This document shows positions 49,216-60,599 of a DNA stretch of 64,000 nt, piece by piece. The stretch is from Oxyruncus cristatus. Its lineage: Eukaryota > Chordata > Aves > Passeriformes > Cotingidae. Positions within the stretch are counted from its first letter, which is position 1, and each line of letters begins with the position of its first letter. Both the position numbers and the translations under genes were made by a program. Location: positions 248,001-312,000 of the forward strand of contig VXAY01006688.1 of the NCBI GenBank assembly GCA_013399855.1, given 5' to 3'. The notes beneath the pieces were generated by a model. That model was given only the letters and a program-made list of their open reading frames with translations, did no database searches and was not told the DNA's origin.

Positions 49216-52200
49216 TACTTTGTACAGAGTATATGCCACCAGTAGCCTTGCAATCCTGCAGTATTAATCAAACCGTCCAAACAAAGGGCTTATTTTGTTT
49301 CTAGTACAGATACAGATCCTTAATTACTCCAGTATTGTTTTAACTACCTCAGCAAATCCTTACCTGTTTCGCTGCACTTCATTGCATATTACACATTTCC
49401 AGTTGGAGACTTGACAGGAGGCAGAAGCAATCAAAGCATATTGTCTTGCATAAAATTGTGGGGAAACTGCCATGTCTCTCATGCAAAAGATTAATCATAG
49501 ACTGTGTGCTGTCTTTGTAAAACAGAAACATGTCTCGCTTAAACAGCTTAAAAGTTACGTCCCATGTGATGCTGTCAGTGTAGGGACCAAAAGTCAGAGA
49601 TCTAAAGGAGTCTAATCTTTGAAGAACCAGCTTTTTATTTTCCTTGTAAATCATACCGTACGTTCCTGCGGTTGATCTTGGAGCACGATGTTTACATGAG
49701 ACTGTTGCTGCAGATGAGATGGGAAGGGACAAACTGTTGCTGGGCAGATTAATGGGGAAAGCCACAAGTACCACAGGTGGAGAAGGAATACCCTGCTATT
49801 GCCAGGCAATGGAGCTGTTTAGGTGCAAGCTTGAATTTTAGATCCAGACATTATCTCTGGAATATAAGGAGCCTGATTGCATTACTGCTGCCCTAAAATA
49901 CCTGTGAGGGCCAGGCACTTGATTGCTATGTCTGACAACAGCTTGGAAAAACCTACATAGGTGCTGTCTCCCTCTTCACTGTATTTAATCTGAGGAGGTA
50001 GGGATATGTCCAGAATTATTAACTGGAAAAAACAGGAAGAGTAGCGAGACTTTAAGAACAGGCAGCAAAAGTTTATTTGGGAGTCCTACTCACAGATCCG
50101 TTAAGAAATACTTTGAAAATACATGAAGTCATTCTAGGCCTGATTTTCAATCCATGAGTATAACTACTCCATATTGCATTTACTGTGATCCATCTTGTCA
50201 CAAAGATCTGAAGGTAATGCAGCACAGAAGCACTGGATTTTATAATCTCACCAAAATACAGGGAAATGGCTAAACATAAAAAAATTTGCAGGTGGTGGGG
50301 AGAAGGCAAACAGAAAGTCCCTGGTGCAGGGATTTATCCTGTGCTTGTAGGGAACATGTAATCTTCATTAAAAAATTCAAAACCTGCTTGGCGTGGATCC
50401 TAGCTGTGTAGTGGTTTGTTTAGTGATGATGGAAAGCTCACTCTGCAATAATTCCTAATGGTTTATTGCAAAATGTTCTGTAATGATGACGTGCTTGAAC
50501 TGTTAATTGATTATGAAATGCCTTGAGAGCTTTATGAAAAAAAGTATAAGATAGAACTATAATTGGATCTTGCTGCTCATTAACTTTAAAGAAAATAAAC
50601 GTGCTGTAATTCCAACTGGCCTGTAAATCTCTTTTGTTTGGAAAGAGATTCATGTCATCCTTCTTTTCCCTGGTAATATCAATGTTTTTTGCTTGTTTGA
50701 ATGGAAGTACATGCAGGGAGATTAAGGTGCCTGAACCAATCGGAGTGAAGTCAACCTGAATTGTTCCCATTAACTACAGAAGGAGTTGGAGGAGTCCTTG
50801 TTTGGTCTGTCCAAGTCCAAAATTAAAGTCTACAGAAGAGCACAGCAGCCACGAGACTCTCTGAAGAGAGGGGATGTGAAAATTCTTGTTTCTCACCTGG
50901 GAGATTTACTTTATCCTACAGCTGTTTCAAGCTCCTAGACATCTTTTGTTGTCAAAATAAATTCTGCATAAGTGGCAGGTATAGGAGATTGGGACCACCT
51001 TTGTGATGATAAAGCTGTGCCCATTTATTTGGAGACTACTGCAGTACTTCTGCAAACCACTGTCTTACAGCACTTTACATTTTGTTTTGTAAGGAACTGT
51101 AAGGTAAATCCTGTGAGTAAGCTTAATTGGCAGCAAGCATTTTCCCCTGTTCCTGGTCCGTGCTTTTGAAAGCTGCAAGGTCGACTAAGAGAGTGCAATC
51201 TGAAGGCTTCTAAAGCCTATTCCATTGGTTAAGCACAGGCCTGATCCTGCCATATCTCTGATTTACTTGCCATTTTCTATTATGGCAAGCATCTTTTAGA
51301 AAGCAAGCTTAACAGGAGGCTGAGTGCTTTAGGTGTGGGTGAATGTAACCCCAGGGAAGGTTATTTTTGCTGCGGATCTGGTTATACACTGACACTGAAA
51401 AAGAGCAGTCTCTCATCCTGTGTCTCTGTGATCAGTGTGGGGAAGAAGGCAGAGAATGGACAGAAAGTGGGATGGGGACACATCCCCCCCGATCTCCATA
51501 AGATTACAAATCCAAGTGTAAATCATAAATTTCTCCTAGAAAGTCTGTATCTCTGCTTTTAGCATCTAACCCCCATTGTGTTTTACTAGTACAATAATTA
51601 AAAAATAAAAGGTGATATGCCTTAGCCTAAATAAGCAAGCATCAGCCAATGAAAGAGAATTCACTTCCATGGTTATTTGATAATATATTCCGTGAACCAG
51701 GAAATTCATCTGTTTCTAAGGTATTGTACAGTAAGGATGTTATTACTGTTTAAAAACGAAAAGTTTTCCCCACAAAATCTATTAAACTTGCCAGCATCTC
51801 TCATGCTTTCAAGTGCTGCCATGGGAGACAGATAAAAATCACCCTGATGATAAACTGTATTATGAAAGAGGCATCTCCATGCTTTTTTAAATGTTGCCTT
51901 TGATTTTTGAGATTAGCAGAGTTTTCTCAGCCTTCGAGTCTTTGTAAATTTTTGGAAATGGACTACAGCTTCTAGACTTCGGCTAAAATCTGAATGGATT
52001 TAATTTTCTGCCTCAAAGTTGGTCTTGCAAAGACTTTTGCATAATTGATATTCTTGTACTCCTACCTTTGGAAGGAGTTCCATGTGAAAAAAAGACAGTT
52101 TGGAAGAAATAAATGTTTTATTTCCTATTTAGATTTTCAGATTTTAAACATTTAATTATTTTAAATTTTCATAAGATTATCAAACCCCATTGGAATACTA

Positions 52201-52938
52201 ATTTTAATTTCAGCTGACCAAATTCTATAAGAATTTGCATTCGTGTACTGTCACTGATATCACTGAACTGGATCATGAAATTTAGCCTCCATGTTGGTTT
52301 CTGACCCAGAAAGCAGTTTTTCAGTCTGCAGATCTAATATTATTTCATCTGGAATACTCAAAATTTAGTTACTGTTATCTTCTAACTTGATATCAAGAGG
52401 AATTTGAATTCTTAAGGTACCACTCAGATATGATAAGAGGACACTGGCCAGTGCATAAGGGCGAATCCGAGCAAGGAGATTGTTCTGAGTTTGACATTGT
52501 TCTGAGTGGGGCTTATGCATGAAGCTTGGTAGTGATCCTCTGTGTAAGGCCGAATTTCAACTTCAGTTCCCAGACTTTCAGCAAATCTATTATAAATGGG
52601 AGCTAACAATTTTTATAATGGATACATTAGAATTAACTAGGAGACATGAAACTTGTGTTTACAAGTTATACTGCTTCAGAAATAATGCTGTTGCCACCAC
52701 TTACTTGGGAGTGAACACATGTGTTGCAAAAATATTTTCTATTTTATAAGAAATAGTGTAGACCCCTAAATTCTGCAGAGCATTCTGTCTAGAGAAGTCA
52801 GCAGACTCCCACGTCACTCCAGACCACAAATGCTGACAGGTACCACTGGGATTCTGGAATAACTATAAGTTGAAAGTGAATTCTTGGTATTCATGCATAA
52901 ATTGAAGAAACTGATGTCCCATCGTTCTTTTGCTTCCA

Positions 52939-52990
52939 TTTAAAAAAGAAAAAAAAAAAAGAAAGAAAAAGAAGAGAGAAAGAAATAATA
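52939..52990. repeat. Purine (A/G) low-complexity tract
   Basis: About 50 bases of almost only A and G on the + strand, with AAAG/GAGA units and no fixed period. Confidence 0.8.
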
Positions 52991-53484
52991 AGAACATGTT
53001 CCCAAATATAAGGTATTTGCATATAAACTTACCGTCTTTGCTTATTGTCAGCCTTTGGAAGCCCATTATTCTTTTCTGCTGTTAAATTTACCCAGAAAAA
53101 ACCCACACTTTTAGATAAGTAGGAGTTTATAAAAAAAAATTATTGTTATTAATTTATTTCCATAGGATGTAGACCTTTCTAGACACAACAATTATTTCTA
53201 GACACAAGTAGGAGAAAAATGTAACATCCTGTGGTGGTGTGTGGGTTTTGTAAATATCCTAGATAAAAGTTTATAGATGCTGTTTCAGTAGAAAGTCTTA
53301 TTATAGTAGCAAATGAAACATCGGTGTCTTCAGTTTCTCATCCTGAGTATGCAGCTTTGTGACTAGATAACTATAAGCAAATGACTTATTCTTTTGAGGG
53401 CTGATGTTAGTCTTATTTCTACTGGTGCAATTCTGGAATAACTCCACAGAAGTCAATGGAGTTATAATACTAATCCAATGTTGC

Positions 53485-53575
53485 CTCCTGATCTGTAAAA
53501 GAGGTTAATGACATTATCCTTTCATGGGGAATATGTCAAGGATATTTAGTTAATGTTGACTCTGTAAAATGCTAA
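53485..53575 (+). mobile_element. MIR-like ancient SINE fragment
   Basis: It matches, with divergence, the MIR landmark CTCATCTGTAAAATGGGG.TAAT followed by a CCTTTCATGGGG-like block and a terminal TGTAAAATGCT. These blocks occur in the correct order and spacing on the + strand. The family call is from memory. Confidence 0.45.
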
Positions 53576-54117
53576 TTAATTTTTAGTGCAAAATTTGTAC
53601 TGTACGGGTGAAAGAAACGGTGCACAAGGTACTCATGCTTAACCCACTCTGCTAAAGGCACATCATGATATATTGGCTTTCATTATAACATCTCAAACAA
53701 TTTTCCCATTATCACTTTCATTAGTGAGGGAAGACTGCTCTATTCTATTAGGAAAGCAACCAGATGCATGTAAATAAATTAACACCAAAAGATTACCAAC
53801 CGTGGCATGTGCATATGTCCTACACTGTGCAGCTTTGCTTATGTCCAGGTCAGAAGAGAGCATTATAAGTTTAAAATAAGCAGTTTTAATTCCGCTAAGT
53901 AATTTGTTGTTATATTTAGGCTGAGAGAGAATAAAATATACTAAGACAAAATGGTGGACAGATAAATAATTATTGCCTGAAGTGAATTAGCAATTTATGA
54001 AGTGATCATAGGACACTGTCACAAAGCAAGTAGAAGCATGTAAAACTGCAATAACAATAATTTCCACTCCTGTTCTGAAGTTCATGCCAGTAATTCTTGA
54101 TGCATCCTTCAAAAATG

Positions 54118-54200
54118 AATGCGTTATTCCCATTTTGCAGATGTGGAAAGTGATCACCCTAGGACAGGTGCCATGCCTAAACAAGACAGCCGGTGAACAA
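54118..54200 (-). mobile_element. MIR/L2-like ancient fragment
   Basis: The + strand reads TTATTCCCATTTTGCAGATG then TGGAAA. This resembles the reverse complement of the MIR/L2 core (CATTTTACAGATGAGGAAAC). The remainder is too diverged to align by eye. Confidence 0.35.
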
Positions 54201-56934
54201 GGTGTGAGGAACCCGTGCAGCTGAGTGCAGAGAAGAAAACGGCAGGAGTGGCGGTCCCATTTCCAGCAGTAGCCATCCCATGGATCCATTCCCATGCCCG
54301 CTCTCACATTTGGAAGGAGAAACTTAGCCTACCAGCTCCCATCATCTATCCACTGACATTAGATTAAAGGTAGAAGACAGAAAGATTCCACATAAAATAG
54401 TATCAGCTTGTTAGAGAACTCCTCCTTGTGAATGACTGTCTCAAGTGTTTGGATCTCCTGTTTTGTTCCAGATACCACTCTTCTCAACCGTGTGTGTTAA
54501 CACTGACTTTTTGCATTCCACCTTCAACTATCAACTTACCAGTCTGCTTTGTTATCCCCTCTACTAGTGCTGCAATGATGAGGAGGCTAATTGAAGTCCT
54601 TTTGTGTTCTAATCTTTCCAGGGGCTCAGCTGTGGTTTCTTGAATTATAGTACACAGCTTTCCACTGTGAACCAGCTCAGGTTTATGTTGAGCTTGAAAG
54701 GACTGGTGAAATCAGATAGTAATGGTTAAAGCTTCCTTCTGTCCTGGCCAGCATGACTGTGTCTAGTGAGATAATTTTTCAAGAGAAAAACATTGTTAAA
54801 CCAGTTCTATGTAAACCAAGAATGTTTTTACACTGAACTCCTGAGCTGGCAGTGTAGCTAGAGTAGCCTGGGCTCCAGCTGCCAAGTATTTACACAGGAT
54901 TTCAAGCTTGCTTGTTCAATTCATGCTATGATAGCTACGTTGCTACTGGTTCCTCAGTCATCAAGCTACATAGCTTTGTTTTAACAACATGACATGAGAA
55001 TAAGCTAGACTTACCTTTCTTGCCAAAACATTTGCAAGAAAAAAACAAAGACATTACCACAGTCCTTGGAAATCACACACTGAGAAAACATTTTATTTCC
55101 AAAATTAGGCTTTTGTATATTCACATGCTAAAAGGAAAAGAAGCAACAGTATTTCCTATAAATTTTTAATTTAAGAAAGAAAATAATCAAGTAACTTTTT
55201 CTGTAGCCTCTATAAATTAGCAATAGCATTGGTTTGGCCAACTTGTCCTGAAAATGAGTTCATTAAATCTAATTGCACACACTGTATAGCAAAGAAGCAT
55301 ATGAAAAAGAAACCTCTGAGTTTTATGTCCAATTAGAAAAATTCTCTGTGGTGTTCAGCACTGATTCCAGTGGTGGATGTCTGCCAAAATACATTTAACT
55401 AAAATTGATACATTTTAAGATGGAATCAGTCCTGACAACAGGGAAATCATCTATTAGAGGCAATAGCTCAGCACAGCAAAATTGCTTGTTAAAAGAAATC
55501 ATAAACTTGGGAAAAATATCAATGTTTATTAAAATTTATTATCTCTGATTTAAATAGATGGCCTAGTAGAAGAGATTAGGATATTCTTAAGATCTTGTAA
55601 CTTGACTGTATTAAATCAAAATGAATGAACACATGCCTTGCAAGTAGAAAAAAATTTCTTATGTTCTTCCCAGCTTCTTGTCTCTAGGCACTTAAGGGAT
55701 GTCCCTAGAATTCCTCTGAACTGCAAGGCATGAGATGTCCTAACAGTCTGGGATTTGTTTTGCACAGACATTCAGAGTGTTGGATAGAAGGAAATGGCTA
55801 CTTGAGGTCTTGGCACAGGGTAAGACACGGTGAAGTAGATCTCTCAAATGAGATGGTTGTTGTCGAGATGACAACGTGAGTTGCCATTGCAAGGAGTCTT
55901 AACAACAGCTTCTTAACTGGATCATGCAATCCAGCTTATTAAACCACTGTTTTGTTTAGTTCTCAGATGATCTGACTGTACTGTGATGCTATGTGACCAC
56001 TCCAGCATGTATATGATCCATGTCTACACGTTATGTTAAACTCCATACAAAAGATCTGCTAACTATCATGAGTATCTAGAAAAGTCCTATGTGACTGTTT
56101 TTATATATGTAGGTAGAGTTTCTACTGCCTATTTACAAATGTCTATGTAAAGGTTGGTCAATTCTTCAGCAAGAACCATGTACAGGTGTCTCTTCACCAG
56201 TTTCTCCACTCAGAATGTTAACAAACACACACATATAAACTGATATAGGGACAGATACTGGGAAAATATCTAGAACTGCCCAAAATTCCTACCTGGAGAG
56301 CTGCTGTGAAAGTCAAAATTTTAACTGTGAAGGTGGCTGGAAATCCAGTCAATGAATCACCTTGTCGCAAGTTGGACCGTTGTTTCAAATCAAATCCTCG
56401 ATGCAGGTGACTATGTGGGGAGCTCCTAGACCACCCAGTGAACTCATTTCTTATGGGCTCTGGGTGTACGTACAGGTATGACACCCAGCTATAGCGCAGT
56501 TGCAACTAAAGAACAAACTTGAGTTTCATGCTACAGCTTCAGCTCCATAACTCTTGTCATATTTCATTAGCTCAGTGCCCAGTCTGTATGGTCTGACATG
56601 GACAGTATTCTTCAATATACTTCCCAAATGCCTTCTTTGCTGGATCTTTGCTCACACCAAAACCTCATATTAAATCTTTAGTAAGGGAACCAAGTATTTT
56701 AGAATAGAGATTAAAATACCATATCCAGTACGGAAGCTAGCAAACAAGCAGGAAACTTACCTTTTCAGCAAATCTAGATATTTGTGCATCTCCCATCGCT
56801 AGAGTGCCTGAAGGATTCATTGCCTTTATATATCATTAGTATTAATCTCATTTTATACTTAGGTAACAGAGACTCAGATTTTTTTAGTCCCAGTCCAGTG
56901 TCTTGCAGAAGCTCAGGCATTCTGTCTTTACTTG

Positions 56935-56990
56935 ATTATTGGCTTTTCTATTTCGCTTTTACAGATAAGAAAATCAAGAGCATAAAAGTT
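56935..56990 (-). mobile_element. MIR/L2-like ancient fragment
   Basis: The TTTTACAGATAAGAAAATCA block with following GAGCATAAAAGTTGTC resembles the MIR/L2 core on the opposite strand. It is short and diverged, so it could be chance. Confidence 0.25.
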
Positions 56991-59900
56991 GTCTAATTCT
57001 GTCTCCTTCATTCTTAAACCAGTGTTCATTTACATGGAATAAAATTTAACTTTCAGCAGAGGGCTGAGCAGTATACTTACAAATACTGACAAGCGATGAT
57101 TGGCCTTGTGTGCATAGAATTTAACCTTGGTCAATCTTGTCCATCCAAAGAATATCACTCTCTGGCACTGATTCATGCCTAGCTGTTCTTTGCCATCTGC
57201 AGTGGAATAAGATGCCTGACCAGCCAATCCAGCCTATTTGGGAGGAAGTTAACAGATAATCTGCAATAGAGCTTTATTGTTTCCCCAGTATGTGTTTACT
57301 CTGCATCACAGAGAATCCATTTGTCAAATATTAATTGAATTCTCTGACATTTGGCATATTTGCATAACTATTATGAAATGGAGCATTATCTCCCCTGGTA
57401 TTATACCCATTTCCCTTAGATGGTGTCTCTTTGATCCATTAATCATGTTTCCTGTACCCTCCCACAGAAACTTAATTGCTCATATCCTGCAGAACCCACT
57501 CACAAAGAAAGAAATTAGCTCTATGTAAATCTAAGGTTATTACCTTGCATCTATAAATGTAAAACAATTAAATTATCCTCTAAAAAGGACAGTGATAAAA
57601 TTCCAGATGAACACTGATCACCCAAGGAAGCAGATTGAGGCAATTTTATTGCACCAGTGGGAAAAAAGTGTTTTTACTCTACCAAGGACATTACTGGGGC
57701 AAATGATACTGCTGACTGTGTCTTCCTCCACTACTGCTGCTCTCCTCTTTACTGACTTCGGTATTACTTTAATATCTGAAACAAAGGGTTAGATTCAAGA
57801 GATACCTCCAATTTTAAGGCTGATGTAGGCTTATACTAATGGGTACATCACTTAGGCTTTTACTGGAGCCTCAATGTATGACCTAAAGATGTGAGCACAC
57901 CACTAGGGAACCTTGTAAAGTCAAAGTTGCAGCTACCTAGCACTACCTTATAGGAAATACTGAGAAAAGGAATATATTTTGAATTCCACCTCTCAGATAT
58001 GTAGAGGTATGATTGTCAGAAAATATGTCTTTAGCCTCAAATCTCTACTAAATATAGCAACCTACATTAAAAAGGCTGGGTGGAAAACTGGAGACTTGAT
58101 CTCCAACTGCCTCTTCTCTCCAACCACAGAAGAAAACAGTAACATGTTTTACACAGAACTCTGTGCAGTTGTTGTGTTGCATGTGCTTTGAGTATGCTAA
58201 ATGTTGACATGTATAAAAAAAAAGAAGTAATTTCTGAATCTCGTTCAGGTTTAGATTCTGAACCACTCAGTCCTGTCAATATTAAAACAGCTTGGGCATG
58301 TAAAGATCAGCAAATATAAAAGCTTAGGGATCTTTGGGATTAAAGAATTTTAACAACCTCTAGACTTCAGTAGCTTAGTGAAGCTGTTCAGGATCAGGAT
58401 TCTGGGACTAAGCCCAGTTTATCAGATCAATCCCAAAGAGACTAGGCCAATATCAAAGGGACTAAAATCTATGATTTTTTAGAAAACCGAAGCCAAGACT
58501 CCAATTTACCAAGCTAGCATCTAAGTCATCAATAGCTTCCCTTCCACATTTGTTTTTCTCAGGCTTGACTCTAAGTTTACCTCTTTGCAATCATTAAAAA
58601 CCCTTTGTTCCTTCATTCCTCCTTGATTTCTATAATAGTTAGCAAAATCATGACAGAAAATGCCTCCATGTCTTTAGAGAGATTGGTTTCTGTTAAAAGG
58701 ACAAAATGGGAGCAATAAGAACCAGTATATCACTGCTCCATGTTCACTGATTTCTTTTAAACTCATTTGTTCACTCTAAAGCTTTTCCTAGTTTTTCCTC
58801 TTGATGCAAATTCATTCTCACTCCTTGTAAATCTTTCTTTACCCTCCATTCCTTTTGTAAGGTTCTCTTTGAAACATATTTCATCCATAAAACCTTTTGA
58901 TGACTTCATCTGTATAATAAGTTTCTTTCAACTGAAGAAAACATCAAAGTTAATTTGCAGTATAATTGTAATCTGGTATATCGTAGGTCTGTCTGATCAT
59001 ATAGTCTCTTTGATTTAGACTGTGAAGGTCTTGATCAAACCAGGATCCACTCTTTTACAGTGTGAACATTTTTGCTGGTATTCCATAAACTATATTAAGA
59101 TATTATAACAGGTATCCAAGAGTAATGGCATGTACTTTCTCAAGAGGAGACCCACATCCTGTATCTTATCCTGTATGTCACCCACTGTGGAGGTAAGTTG
59201 TCAGAGAGATAGCAGAAGGCAGCAGTAAGGAAAGGGAGTATCTAACACACATTTTTAGTTGCTTTATATGTAGATGATTATTAGGGCAGCAAAAAGGATT
59301 CTGAGATTCTGTGATTGAATTGGTCATTAATTTGGCAGGACCTGATCATTTACTTCTTTATTATTTCATCCAGAACCTTAAACCTCTTCTTTGGAGACTT
59401 ACAGACTTAAAAACTTAAGCTATTCTTCAAGATATTTTTGCATTAATTTTATTGCTTATGGCATGGTATTTGGATGCACATCTGAGAAAAACTGAAGCTT
59501 GTGAAAACTCCAGTGCCTCTTGTATAAAATGTAATAAACATAAGCCATCAAATGGAGAAGGCAAACAATACAAAACAAGCCAAATTATACTGGAGAAAAA
59601 GTAATCATTTTAAAATTAAAAAGAAATTAGTTTTCTCCTTTCATCTGTACTACATGCTGAAAATACAATGCTTACTACTAATACAGGACTTAATTAAAAA
59701 AGCATTTTTAATCCCATAAGGAGGGCTTTTTCTACAAGGTAAAATTTGAAGCCATTTTAAGCGATTAAGAGATCTTGCTGGAGTAGAATCTCTTATTTAA
59801 AGGAAATGTCAGAAAACACAGCACTGTTATATTTTCTGCTTGAAACTACCAGCAATAAAGAAGGGAATGTTCAATATAGTTTCTGAAATTGAATAAAAGT

Positions 59901-60599
59901 AGTTATTACAAGAAGAAACACAGGAAGGTTTGCCAAACAAGATATGGCACAGTAGTTGAGAAAAGCTGGCAAAGACCAGCTGTGAACTCACTGTACTGAG
60001 TGTAATTGGCCTATTAGTGCACATAGTTACTATGTATATTTTTTAACAATTGGAGAAATTCTATGTGTGGTTCCCATATATTTTAGAAGGCTGAAAGGAG
60101 GTTACAAGAATTCTACCAAATTAATGTGCCCACACCAAGTTTGCGTTGTAGAATTCTAGATCCGCTGGCATCACTGAGTAATTAGGCAGAGCAGTTCTGA
60201 GGACACGCAACAGCTACACAAGGCTCCTTTTTGTCTGTAAAAACCTGAATCCAGCTCAGTTCTGTTGGCTTCAAGCTTTTGGAGAGTTCATTTTTTTGAG
60301 AGTTTGGGAGCCCATTTAAAATGACCTTAGGCAGCACCATGGTTCATGCATGAATAATAAGTTTTTAATCACTTGTTGCTGCTCTTACTACCTCAAGGCT
60401 GGTTGCTTTCCAGAGACCCAAACCATTAAGCTGGGCTAAGGATGCTGGGAGAAGTCCCAGGAGCATTCGTGACAGAGAATGGGCATTGCATAAGGTTGCT
60501 GTTCGTTCCCTAATAAAAGCTTCTGGATCAATGCCATAGGACAGCATGTTTTTTTTTTTTTCCTGTAAGACAACACCATTGACATCTAAAACCACATCT

